Translations under genes and position numbers: made by a program
Source of the DNA: Pachyseris speciosa
Lineage: Eukaryota; Cnidaria; Anthozoa; Scleractinia; Pachyseridae
DNA length: 64,000 nucleotides
Direction: 5' to 3'
Assembly: GCA_016490735.1 (NCBI GenBank)
Contig: JAEMWC010001101.1
Location: 90,001-154,000 of the forward strand
Notes under the pieces: generated by a model
Database searches by the model: none
What the model saw: only the letters and a program-made list of their open reading frames with translations
What the model was told of the DNA's origin: nothing
Shown here: one piece after another, positions 21,938-32,480 of the stretch
Layout: the number at the start of each line of letters is the position of its first letter
How positions within the stretch are numbered: position 1 is the stretch's first letter

Positions 21938-23352
21938 TTACTAGCTGTGATGACTACTAATCGTGCGCACGGTGAATAGCGCGTCCCATCAAAAAACTTG
22001 TAACGGCATGTTGAAAGTAGGTGGTTTTTACTAGCTGTGGTGGGTACTACTTGTGCGCAGGGTGTGGAGCGCGTCCCATCATTTCTTGGTTTCCGGGATT
22101 TTGACTCTCGATCATAATATCACTCTTTGAAAACTTGAAAGAGCATGTTGAAAGTAAGTGGTTTTTACTAGCTGAGATGAGTACTACTTTTGCGCACGGT
22201 GTGGAGCGCGTACCATCACTTTATGGTTTCCCAGACTTTGACTCTCGGTAAAAATCTCTGTCTTTAAAAAATTGTAAGGGCATGTTGAAAGTAGGTGGTT
22301 TTTACTAGCTGTGGTGAGTACTACTTGTACGAACGGTGTTGAGCGGGTCTCATCAATTCCTGAGTTCCGAGATTTTGACTATCGGTCATAATCTTTGAAA
22401 ACTTGTAAGAGGATTTTGAAAGTAGGTGGTTTTTATTAGATGTGATGAGTACTACTTGTGTGCACGGTGTGGAGCGCGTCCCATAAATTTTTGATTTTGG
22501 CGACTTTGACTGTCGGTCATAATTTCACTCTTCGAAAGCTTCTAAAAGGATGTTGAAATTAGGTGCTTTTTACTAGCTGTGATGGGTACTACTTGCTTGC
22601 ACAGTGTGGAGCGCGTCCAATCAATTCCTGATTTCCGTGATTTTCACTCTGGGTCATAATCTCACTCTCTGAAAAGTTGTAAGGGCATGTTGAAAGTAAG
22701 TAGTTTTTATTAGCTGTGATGAGTACTACTTGTGCGCACGGAGTAGATCTCGTCCCATCATTTCCTGGTTTCCGAGATGTTTAATCTCGCTGATTTCCGA
22801 GATCTTCACATTTTGACCGACCGTCAACGACCGAAAGTCATTTTCACAGATGATTTTAAGATTTTTCCGAGATTAATCTCACTCTTTGAAAAGTTGTAAG
22901 AACATGTTGAAAGTGGGTAGTGTTTACCAGCTGTGATGAGTACAACTTGAGCGCACGGTGTGGAGCACGTGCCATCAATTGCTGATTTCGAAGATTTTGA
23001 CTCTCGGTCATAATCTCACGGTATGAAACTTCTAAGAACATGTTAAAAGTAGGTGGTTTTTCTAGCTGTGATGAGTACTTCTTGTTCCCACGGTGTGGAG
23101 CGCGTCCCATCAGTTCCTGATTGCCGAGATTTTGACGCACGGTCATAAACTCACTCTTTCAAAACTTGTAAGAGCGTGTTGAAACTAGGTGGTTTGTAGT
23201 AGCTGTGACGAGTATTACTTGTGGGCACGGTGTGGAGCGCTTCCCATCTATTCCTTGTTTCCGAGATTTTGAATCTCGGTCATAATTTCACTCTTTGACA
23301 GCTTCTAAAAGGATGTTGAAAGTAGGTTGTATTTACTAGATGTGATGAGAAC
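21938..23352. repeat. 137-bp satellite array, third block
   Basis: About ten units. It includes one long-variant unit near 22795-22880. It ends in GTGATGAGAACG at about 23352, where the composite macrosatellite block begins. Confidence 0.94.
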
Positions 23353-23675
23353 GTTTTCTTGCAGTTCAACCAACACAGTTCAACACACACTCAGTTTAAC
23401 CAATTATTGCAAACTGTCAGTTTAGCAATTGTACAATTACCTTCAACACTTACAAATAATTTAATCGATTTTTTAGTAAATGTCTTTTACAATTCTACAC
23501 ACTGGAACTCACATGGGAAGTATTTGTAACTTTTAGCTAGCTTTGCTCGATATTGTATTTCCATTGTGGGAAAATAAAAGCCATTCATGTTGTAAACGCT
23601 CGCTGTTTTGTTGTCAAGTTTGTTTTTTCAGTTTTTATTTTCTCAATTCCCTCCAAAGGTGATAATAGTAGTAAT

Positions 23676-23775
23676 AGAGTTTATGTTCTTGGTCATAACT
23701 ATGTTTAGGGGCTTCTCAGAGCTAATGTTTCTGAGTTAAGCCCAAAACATACTTATGACCGCAAACATAAACTCT
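23676..23775. mobile_element. Short fold-back MITE
   Basis: Imperfect inverted repeat with arms of about 36 bp: the left arm starts AGAGTTTATGTTCTTGGTCA and the right arm ends GCAAACATAAACTCT, both with a TATGTTT(T/A)GGG core toward the loop. An ATT microsatellite follows directly. Related copies are at 27445, 30060, 39887, 44270 and 45259. Confidence 0.75.
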
Positions 23776-23776
23776 C

Positions 23777-23821
<45 letters not shown>

Positions 23822-23861
23822 GTTATTATTATTGTTATTATTATTATTATTGTTATTATTA

Positions 23862-23899
<38 letters not shown>
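23777..23899. repeat. (ATT)n/(GTT) microsatellite
   Basis: About 120 bp of ATT repeats with scattered GTT interruptions. A poly-asparagine ORF on the minus strand is a by-product. Confidence 0.95.
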
Positions 23900-23900
<1 letters not shown>

Positions 23901-25048
23901 GTGTCGTGAGGTACCGCTACTGCAAAAATGTATGCAATAAGGATGTGATGGTGGACGTTCATACACGTGCTTTTCTCTGTTTTCATTTCGTTTTTACGCC
24001 GGCAGGCCGCATTTAATTGCTGATTGATTGAAATTATCCACGTTTATTTGAATACCGTAATTTCATAAGTTATTAACTAACTTCTTTACGAGAAATGAAA
24101 GTAAATAATATATTACATACTGTGAGTGCTTCAAAGAGCGTTCAACCTAACTTAACAAGATATTACCCCTTGTAATATTTTGTCCTATAATTTAAGGCAA
24201 TATTTTGTTTGGTATTCCTAAGCCGAGTCTTATATATTTTTACAGGTGTTTGTTAAACGTTCGCTTTAATATTTGGGTACCTTTTCGTTTACTACATCAC
24301 TAACCTTAAGTGTGTTTCGCGCTTTGAAGCAAGCGTTAAGTTGCCTGATAACATTGGCAGAACGCACATCATAACACCGAAAGTAATTATTCGTGTGGGG
24401 CTCTATTCTAAAGTTTTTGTAAGCCTTTTATCCACATTGCCCAAGAATACTTCATAGTAATCGAAAACAGACTACAGCGCAGAAAATACTCAGGTGCGGG
24501 CCAAACGAGGGTAAAGTCATTTTCATCTTGGGAGGAGTTTTTCTCAAATTCACTTTAGCCGTGAAAAGCGATAAGTTATCAGGCTGCTAAGTGCGTTTTC
24601 ATTGTATTCCCTCACAGAGTGACAGTGACAGTGGCACCTCACACAGTTCTTTAATGACAAAATATGCAGATGACTTTACCTGTAATACACCTGTTTGGCC
24701 TAGTGTTAATGATAACGCCTCTGAGGAAGTAGAGTTTTGTCAGAGGAACATTTGAACAAATTTAACCTGAGCAAGGCCAAGGAACTTATCATAAAAATTG
24801 TCAACGTTAACCTATTTCTGTCCGTCATTTTGTACGTGATTTTCTGTAATTTTCGAGGGGTTGAGGTCAAGTCGATCTAGTTATTCCATATACGGGTTCC
24901 ATATAAGGCGTTACCACGGAGATCTCGCTGGTCCAGAACATCGAAGGCTCTATCTTTCATGTCACGCTTGTCACGCTAGCTGTCGTTTATTTCTAAACGA
25001 TTACTGCAGCTACAATTCGTTACTTAATTCATTTATACGTGTGTTTTT

Positions 25049-25410
25049 CGAGCCATTTTCCACCTAGGAAGCCCCCTGCCTGGCATCATAAAGCTGGGTT
25101 GATGGGTAGAGGCAATCCTTTGAAAGAAAACAAAGGTAAGAAGCAATTTCACACGAAGAGAGCCGCTCAAAGTATCTGAGCGAGTGGTGGCAATTCACGG
25201 AGTGAATTTGTGTCTTTAGTCGTTTTGTGAGTGGATTCCTGGACCTGGCATAGAGATTCTGACAAGTTTTGACGTGTAAATAATGCATTCGGAGCAATAT
25301 TTGCAAGCAGGACCGGGTGGCTCGACACGGTTCTAAGAAATAGCTGCAATGGAAATTGGCGGACTGTTATGCGGCTGTTATCGACGAATATCCCAGAATT
25401 CCTTTGGGTC
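25049..25410. repeat. Dispersed repeat, diverged copy 1
   Basis: Shares an ordered series of matches with 55733-56100: TTTTC-AGCCATTTT, CTGGCATCAT, GTAGAGGCAA, AATTTCACA, CTTTAGCCGTT-like, GATTC-TGGACCT, GGTCCGGATGGCT-like and ATATCCCAGAAT. No intact ORF or terminal repeat is evident. Possibly an old transposon or a decayed duplicated exon region. Confidence 0.55.
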
Positions 25411-26037
25411 ACATACGCGAAAATTAAAGACGATCAGAGGAACGTTAATCAAATAGCGCTACTCACATCACGCGAAAAAAGTGAGCAGAAAAATCTGGAA
25501 GAGATTGCAAGACGAGGATTTGCAGTTTGCTGCCAATGTAGACTTTTAGCTTCAAGAGGATTTTTTGTCTTAAAAACTTCAAGACAAAAGTTGCATGTTT
25601 TTGGTGTTGTCGGAGGGTGTTCGAAGCCAAATGTTTGGTTTGCAACAGAATAAACGGTCATGTTACATGAAAATTGTGATTTTGGGGGTGGCAAAGTCTA
25701 AAGAACTCAGCATTTGGCTATCACATTGGCTCATTTCAACCACAGTCCGGAATTTGTGAAAGTTGAGGGTTTTCAAAGCATGCGTCCCTGAGGACGAATA
25801 AATTACAGAGTCGGACAGAAATGAGTTAATCGTGTACTGTATCTGAAGCTGAAGCTTTCAGGCGTAACAGTGTAACGGGTGGTTACGTCTCTTCTTTTAT
25901 TTAATTAACGTTGTCATTCGTCCACTCTCCGTCTGGTTTAAGAATCATTTTCAAAGTACTGTTGTTAGTCTGAACTTTTACATCATCGTACGGGCTCTCG
26001 TTCACTGCGTTCCTCTTCACAATAATTCTTGAGCATA

Positions 26038-26166
26038 CCAACGACATATGGAGACCGAACTTTTTCCGTTGCCGGTCCAAAACTGTGGAATGAACTACCA
26101 TTATCTATTAGATGGTCAGAGGCTCTAACAATTTTTAAAGAAAGACTTGAAGACATATTTATTTAA
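26038..26166 (+). pseudogene. LINE RT C-terminal remnant, unit 1
   Basis: Plus-strand frame reading RTFSVAGPKLWNELPLSIRW and ending ERLEDIFI-stop, the typical C-terminus of a CR1/RTE-like LINE RT protein (the KLWNELP block). Only about 40 codons remain and no RT core precedes them. The downstream AT-rich DNA is probably its 3' UTR. Confidence 0.8.
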
Positions 26167-26956
26167 GACTGCTTTAAGCTAACAATCATAGTTTAAATAG
26201 CCTTTTTAACAATTATTAGATTTCTTTTTATTAACCTGAAATTTCTTTAGTTATAAAGTAGATATTGTAAAGAGCTATGAAGAAGTAGACAATTTAGTGC
26301 TATCTATATAACTGTCTGAATTCGGAAAAACGTGCCTCCAGAAATTTGGAGCCATTTGACCGAAATAGGTCCAAAACTGGCGTTGTTTGGAACCGAATTG
26401 CCCGGCAATCCCACCAAGGAGGGAATAAGGGAGTGAGGTAGGAGAACGGTCTTCTAGTCTTTATAGTTTTTGAACGACAAAAAACAGTGCACCAGTGAAG
26501 GCCACTTTAGTGCAGGTACCTTTTGTCAAATCCAGTTAGATATAAATGCTTATTATTATCATCACTTTGTCGGCCGTTGTGGCGCATTTTTGGGGCTATA
26601 ATAAAGAATTTGGCGGGCTAAAATGTATAAACCCGCTGAAATAAACCAGTCAAAAGTGTGAATCAAGTTATGGTACGATTTAAGCAGCCAATAGAAATTG
26701 AGAAGCCATTAAAATGTTGGCGCCGTTTTGTTGCAGCGTTGCACACTCAGTTCAATAAATTATTGCAAACTGTCACTTTAGCAATTGCACAATTACATTC
26801 AACGCATAGAAATAAGTTAATCGATTTTTTTCTTTCATGTCTTTTACAATTCTTCACACTGAACTAATATGGGAAGAGTTTGTAATTTTTAGCCAGCTTC
26901 GCTCGATAGTGTATTTTCTTTGTGGGAAAATAAAAGCGATTCAATCAATCAATCAA

Positions 26957-27355
26957 TGAAAATCTTTATTTAAACACGGTAAGATTCATCAGGTGAATTA
27001 CAATTTAAAATACAATTACATAATTATTCCTAATAACAATAAACGTACGCTTAAAAAGTCTCTACAGTAAAATACAATTCTAAACTAAACCTGTTTTCCA
27101 TGAATGCCGTGTATTTAACTTAATTATATTTAACTAAAACGAAGGTTTAATAATTGCTTATTAAGATCTAGAGATTTTACTTGTCTTAGATTACAGGGTA
27201 GACTGTTCCAGAGAGTTGCACCTCTATAGCTAAAGCTCTTTTTTAGGTAGTTGGTTCTGGGTAAAGGGACATTTAATTTATTTGTAGAGTCTCTTAAGAC
27301 ATATCCTGACGTACTGCGCTCAGTGAACATAGTAGATTAAGTAGTCAGGAGCGAG
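26957..27355 (-). mobile_element. Minus-strand LINE 3' end fragment, unit 1
   Basis: Begins at the TCAA/TTGA repeat, which is its tail, and reads backward through a 3' UTR into a frame at 27130-27330 containing KLNVPLPRTNYLKKSFSYRG and ATLWNSLPC. That is the same C-terminal block as the LINE at 12623-15502 but a different family. It ends at about 27355 where ATTGTAAACGCTAGC resumes the unit. The flank at 23580 preserves the site without this insertion. Confidence 0.82.
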
Positions 27356-27444
27356 ATCATTGTAAACGCTAGCTGTTTAGTTGTCAAGTTTGTTTTTTCA
27401 GTTTTTATTTTCTCAATGCCCTGCAAAGTGATAATAATAGTAAC

Positions 27445-27577
27445 AGAGCTTATGTTCTTGGGCATAACTATGTTTTGGGCCCTTAGCAGAGCACATTTTA
27501 GCCCGAGCCGCAAGGCGAGGGCTGAAATGAGTCTGAGTTAAGCCCAAAACATATTTATGACCACAAACATTAACTCT
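27445..27577. mobile_element. Fold-back MITE with GC-rich inner hairpin, unit 1
   Basis: Outer arms start AGAGCTTATGTTCTTGGGCA and end ACCACAAACATTAACTCT. Inside is a second hairpin, ATTTTAGCCC with GGGCTGAAAT around GAGCCGCAAGGCGAG. ATT repeats follow. Copies in the other units keep the outer arms; two copies (39887, 44270) lost part of the inner hairpin. Confidence 0.75.
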
Positions 27578-27608
27578 TTTGTTTTGATTATTATTATTGT
27601 TACTATTA

Positions 27609-27652
<44 letters not shown>

Positions 27653-27789
27653 GTTGTTGTTGTTGCTGTTAAACAGTGTAACGGGTGGTTACGTCGCTAC
27701 TTTTATCAAATTGTTATTTTTAGCAAATGCGCATGCGTAACCTCCGTGTACGCAGTTGCGTACCATATGGAGAACTCAATGAATACATC

Positions 27790-27864
27790 GTGGTATAAAA
27801 ATCGATAAATCTTATATATAGGCGTGGAGCGGAGCGGAACACAGCTGCGAGTAAGAAAGGGATT

Positions 27865-27902
<38 letters not shown>

Positions 27903-28046
27903 ACTGCCTACGGGTATCTGAAAGATGCAGCGAAGGACCAAGAACTCCAGGCCGGTATAAGCGACGCGCGGGTTGAAATCTCGGGCTTCATCGTGACGGT
28001 ACGACGCTCAGGCAACGCGTCCAGAGGTACCACTACCGGTTTTTTT
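27790..28046 (+). other. TATA-like stretch, GC-rich conserved segment and T-run
   Basis: TGGTATAAA...CTTATATATAGG is followed about 50 bp later by a GC-rich segment of about 165 bp (27875-28039) ending ACCACTACCGGT and a run of at least seven T. The GC-rich part is almost identical in all five copies in the window while the T-run varies from 7 to 11. This resembles a short Pol III unit, but I could not identify a known RNA. Read on the minus strand, the same segment has loose A- and B-box-like matches (TAGTGGTACC, GATTTCAACCC), so a tRNA-derived origin is the alternative. Confidence 0.4.
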
Positions 28047-28652
28047 GTTCTTGTCTGTTTGTTTTAATTAACGTTGTCATTCGTTCCACTCTCCGTCTGG
28101 ATTAATAATCTGGAAGAGATTGCAAGACGAGGATTTGAAGTTTGCTGCCAATGTAGACTTTTAGCTTCAAGAGGATTTTTTGTCTTAAAAACGTCAAGAC
28201 AAAAGTTGCATGTTTTTGGTGTTGTCGGAGGGTGTTCGAAGCCAAATGTTTGGTTTGCAACAGAATAAACGGTCATGTTACATGAAAATTGTGATTTTGG
28301 GGGTGGCAAAGTCTAAAGAACTCAGCATTTGGCTATCACATTGGCTCATTTCAACCACAGTCCGGAATTTGTGAAAGTTGAGGGTTTTCAAAGCATGCGT
28401 CCCTGAGGACGAATAAATTACAGAGCCAGACAGAAATGAGTTAATCGTGTACTGTATCTGAAGCTGAAGCTTTCAGGCGTAACAGTGTAACGGGTGGTTA
28501 CGTCTCTTCTTTTATTTAATTAACGTTGTCATTCGTCCACTCTCCGTCTGGTTTAAGAATCATTTTCAAAGTACTGTTGTTAGTCTGAACTTTTACATCA
28601 TCGTACGGGCTCTCGTTCACTGCGTTCCTCTTCACAATAATTCTTGAGCATA

Positions 28653-28781
28653 CCAACGACATATGGAGACCGAACTTTTTCCGTTGCCGGTCCAAAACTG
28701 TGGAATGAACTACCATTATCTATTAGATGGTCAGAGGCTCTAACAATTTTTAAAGAAAGACTTGAAGACATATTTATTTAA
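28653..28781 (+). pseudogene. LINE RT C-terminal remnant, unit 2
   Basis: Same 37-to-43-codon plus-strand remnant (GPKLWNELPLSIRW) as in unit 1, ending at TAA 28779-28781. Confidence 0.8.
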
Positions 28782-29573
28782 GACTGCTTTAAGCTAACAA
28801 TCATAGTTTAAATAGCCTTTTTAACAATTATTAGATTTCTTTTTATTAACCTGAAATTTCTTTAGTTATAAAGTAGATATTGTAAAGAGCTATGAAGAAG
28901 TAGACAATTTAGTGCTATCTATATATCTGTCTGAATTCGGAAAAACGTGCCTCCAGAAATTTGGAGCCATTTGACCGAAATAGGTCCAAAACTGGCGTTG
29001 TTTGGAACCGAATTGCCCGGCAATCCCACCAAGGAGGGAAAAAGGGAGTGAGGTAGGAGAACGGTCTTCTAGTCTTTATAGTTTTTGAACGACAAAAAAC
29101 AGTGCACCAGTGAAGGCCACTTTAGTGCAGGTACCTTTTGTCAAATCCAGTTAGATATAAATGCTTATTATTATCATCACTTTGTCGGCCGTTGTGGCGC
29201 ATTTTTGGGGCTATAATAAAGAATTTGGCGGGCTAAAATGTATAAACCCGCTGAAATAAACCAGTCAAAAGTGTGAATCAAGTTATGGTACGATTTAAGC
29301 AGCCAATAGAAATTGAGAAGCCATTAAAATGTTGGCGCCGTTTTGTTGCAGCGTTGCACACTCAGTTCAATAAATTATTGCAAACTGTCACTTTAGCAAT
29401 TGCACAATTACATTCAACGCATAGAAATAAGTTAATCGATTTTTTTCTTTCATGTCTTTTACAATTCTTCACACTGAACTAATATGGGAAGAGTTTGTAA
29501 TTTTTAGCCAGCTTCGCTCGATAGTGTATTTTCTTTGTGGGAAAATAAAAGCGATTCAATCAATCAATCAATC

Positions 29574-29970
29574 AAAATCTTTATTTAAACACGGTAAGAT
29601 TCATCAGGTGAATTACAATTTAAAATACAATTACATAATTATTCCTAATAACAATAAACGTACGCTTAAAAAGTCTCTACAGTAAAATACAATTCTAAAC
29701 TAAACCTGTTTTCCATGAATGCCGTGTATTTAACTTAATTATATTTAACTAAAATGAAGGTTTAATAATTGCTTATTAAGATCTAGTGATTTTACTTGTC
29801 TTAGATTACAGGGTAGACTGTTCCAGAGAGTTGCACCTCTATAGCTAAAGCTCTTTTTTAGGTAGTTGGTTCTGGGTAAAGGGACATTTAATTTATTTGT
29901 AGAGTCTCTTAAGACATATCCTGACGTACTGCGCTCAGTGAACATAGTAGATTAAGTAGTCAGGAGCGAG
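29574..29970 (-). mobile_element. Minus-strand LINE 3' end fragment, unit 2
   Basis: Second copy of the fragment, with the C-terminal frame at 29745-29945 (KLNVPLPRTNY block) and the TCAA/TTGA repeat at its 3' end. Confidence 0.82.
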
Positions 29971-30059
29971 ATCATTGTAAACGCTAACTGTTTAGTTGTC
30001 AAGTTTGTTTTTTCAGTTTTTATTTCCTCAATGCCCTGCAAAGTGATAATAATAGTAAC

Positions 30060-30192
30060 AGAGCTTATGTTCTTGGGCATAACTATGTTTTGGGCCCTTC
30101 GCAGAGCTCATTTTAGCCCGAGCCGCAAGGCGAGGGCTGAAATGAGTCTGAGTTAAGCCCAAAACATATTTATGACCACAAACATTAACTCT
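30060..30192. mobile_element. Fold-back MITE, unit 2
   Basis: Same inverted-repeat element with both outer arms and the inner GAGCCGCAAGGCGAG hairpin. Confidence 0.75.
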
Positions 30193-30473
30193 TTTGTTTT
30201 GATTATTATTATTGTTACTATTATCATTATTTTTATTATTATTATTATTATTATTATTGTTGTTGTTGTTGTTGCAATTAAACAGTGTAACGGGTGGTTA
30301 CGTCGCTACTTTTATCAAATTGTTATTTTTAGCTAATGCGCATGCGTAACCTCCGTGTACACAGTTGCGTACCACATGGAGAACTCAATGAATACATCGT
30401 GGTATAAATATCGATAAATCTTATATATAGACGTGGAGCGGAGCGGAACACAGCTGCGAGTAAGAAAGGGATT

Positions 30474-30483
<10 letters not shown>

Positions 30484-30511
<28 letters not shown>

Positions 30512-30656
30512 ACTGCCTACGGGTATCTGAAAGATGCAGCGAAGGACCAAGAACTCCAGGCCGGTATAAGCGACGCGCGGGTTGAAATCTCGGGCTTCAT
30601 CGTGACGGTACGACGCTCAGGCAACGCGTCCAGAGGTACCACTACCGGTTTTTTTT
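30484..30656 (+). other. GC-rich conserved segment with T-run, unit 2
   Basis: Copy of the 27875-28046 segment, preceded by the TATA-like stretch at about 30400-30430 and followed by eight T. Confidence 0.4.
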
Positions 30657-31087
30657 CTTGTCTGTTTGTTTTAATTAACGTTGTCATTCGTTCCACTCTC
30701 CGTCTGGATTAATAATCTGGAAGAGATTGCATGACGAGGAATTGAATTTTGCTGCCAATGTAGACTTTTAGCTTCAAGAGGATTTTTTGTCTTAAAAACT
30801 TCAAGACAAAAGTTGCATGTTTTTGGTGTTGTCGGAGGGTGTTCGAAGCCAAATGTTTGGTTTGCAACAGAATAAACGGTCATGTTACATGAAAATTTTG
30901 ATTTTGGGGGTGGCAAAGTCTAAAGAACTCAGCATTTGGCTATCACATTGGCTCATTTTAACCACAGTCCGGAATTGGTGAAAGTTGAGGGTTTTCAAGG
31001 CATGCGTCCCTGAGGACGAATAAATTACAGAGCCAGACAGAAATGAGTTAATCGTGTACTGTATCTGAAGCTGAAGCTTTCAGGCGT

Positions 31088-32193
31088 AACAGTGTAACGG
31101 GTGGTTACGTCTCTTCTTTTATTTAATTAACGTTGTCATTCGTCCACTCTCCGTCTGGTTTAAGAATCATTTTCAAAGTACTGTTGTTAGTCTGAACTTT
31201 TACATCATCGTACGGGCTCTCGTTCACTGCGTTCCTCTTCACAATAATTCTTGAGCATACCAACGACATATGGAGACCGAACTTTTTCCGTTGCCGGTCC
31301 AAAACTGTGGAATGAACTACCATTATCTATTAGATGGTCAGAGGCTCTAACAATTTTTAAAGAAAGACTTGAAGACATATTTATTTAAGACTGCTTTAAG
31401 CTAACAATCATAGTTTAAATAGCCTTTTTAACAATTATTAGATTTCTTTTTATTAACCTGAAATTTCTTTAGTTATAAAGTAGATATTGTAAAGAGCTAT
31501 GAAGAAGTAGACAATTTAGTGCTATCTATATATCTGTCTGAATTCGGAAAAACGTGCCTCCAGAAAATTGGAGCCATGTGACCGTAATAGGTCCAAAACT
31601 GGCGTTGTTTGGAACCGAATTGCCCGGCAATCCCACCAAGGAGGGAATAAGGGAGTGAGGTAGGAGAACGGACGGAGGAGAAGAGAGAAAAGCACTAATC
31701 ACTCTTCTAGTCTTTATAGTTTTTGAACGACAAAAAACAGTGCACCAGTGAAGGCCACTTTAGTGCAGGTACCTTTTGTCAAATCCAGTTAGATATAAAT
31801 GCTTATTATTATCATCACTTTGTCGGCCGTTGTGGCGCATTTTTGGGGCTATAATAAAGAATTTGGCGGGCTAAAATGTATAAACCCGTTGAAATAAACC
31901 AGTCAAAAGTGTGAATCAAGTTATGGTACGATTTAAGCAGCCAATAGAAATTGAGAAGCCATTAAAATGTTGGCGCCGTTTTGTTGCAGCGTTGCACACT
32001 CAGTTCAATAAATTATTGCAAACTGTCACTTTAGCAATTGCACAATTACATTCAACGCATAGAAATAAGTTAATCGATTTTTTTCTTTCATGTCTTTTAC
32101 AATTCTTCACACTGAACTAATATGGGAAGAGTTTGTAATTTTTAGCCAGCTTCGCTCGATAGTGTATTTTCTTTGTGGGAAAATAAAAGCGAT

Positions 32194-32234
<41 letters not shown>

Positions 32235-32328
32235 GAAAATCTTTATTTAAACACGGTAAGATTCATCAGGTGAATTACAATTTAAAATACAATTACATAA
32301 TTATTCCTAATAACAATAAACGTACGCT
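31088..32328. repeat. Macrosatellite unit 3, left part
   Basis: Unit 3 runs normally, with a 28-bp insertion near 31672 (GACGGAGGAGAAGAGAG) also present in a later unit at about 41424. It stops at AACGTACGCT (32328), where the Tx1-type LINE starts. The TCAA repeat at 32197-32234 is longer than in other units. Confidence 0.92.
31260..31388 (+). pseudogene. LINE RT C-terminal remnant, unit 3
   Basis: Third copy of the plus-strand remnant with the GPKLWNELPLSIRW block. Confidence 0.8.
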
Positions 32329-32480
32329 CCTACTACGCCTTTGGGAGTGTCTAGTTTTTTTTGAAGGTCAGTCCTAAGTACCTGCCGGGGGGAACGGCAA
32401 AGACCTTCCCTCCAAAAGCTTTTTTCATCTTGGTGTGCGCATGGGCAGGGCGTTTTTCAGTTTGAATCGTTCCTTGCGCC

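Larger units (their letters stand above)
23353..25485. repeat. Left flank of the macrosatellite block
   Basis: Begins with GCAGTTCAACC and continues with sequence related to the 2.6-kb unit (CAATTATTGCAAACTGTCAG at 23401-23420), but lacks the minus-strand LINE fragment present in every other unit: AAAGCCATTCATG joins TTGTAAACGCTCGC directly near 23580-23600, an apparent empty site. It then holds a fold-back MITE (23676-23775), an ATT/GTT microsatellite (23777-23899) and AT-rich DNA to 24790 that is repeated at 45.4-46.6 kb. From 24790 to 25048 I see nothing recognisable. 25049-25410 is related to 55733-56100. Confidence 0.75.
25866..28480. repeat. Macrosatellite unit 1 (2615 bp)
   Basis: First complete unit when counted from AACAGTGTAACGGGTGGTTA. 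In order it holds a plus-strand LINE C-terminal remnant (26038-26166), AT-rich 3' UTR-like DNA, a TCAA microsatellite (about 26948-26956), a minus-strand LINE 3' end (26957-27355), a fold-back MITE (27445-27577), ATT/GTT repeats (about 27585-27665), a second AACAGTGTAACGGG motif (about 27672), a TATA-like stretch (27790-27822), a GC-rich segment with T-run (27875-28046), and a 65-residue-frame region (28064-28309) of unknown nature. It contains no intact gene. Confidence 0.9.
28481..31087. repeat. Macrosatellite unit 2 (2607 bp)
   Basis: Nearly identical to unit 1, with the same order of parts. The ATT/GTT repeat is shorter and the GTT part reads into GCAATTAAACAG instead of GCTGTTAAACAG. Confidence 0.92.

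Noticed and set aside
23753..23986. ORF with a poly-asparagine stretch
   Set aside because: It is a translation of the ATT/GTT microsatellite.
25449..25694. Conserved 65-81-residue frames on both strands in macrosatellite units (25463, 28064, 30671, 40512, 44819)
   Set aside because: Conservation is explained by recent unit duplication. Both strands are open, no domain is recognisable, and copies have different ends.
25769..25805. CCTGAGGACGAA motif in macrosatellite units as part of a ribozyme
   Set aside because: There is no room for stem II between CTGAGGA and CGAA, and no stem I or III partners are present.
27557..27808. Hydrophobic Ile/Val-rich ORF (also at 39985 and 44368) as a membrane protein
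   Set aside because: The hydrophobic stretch is the ATT/GTT repeat in one frame, and its length varies with repeat number.
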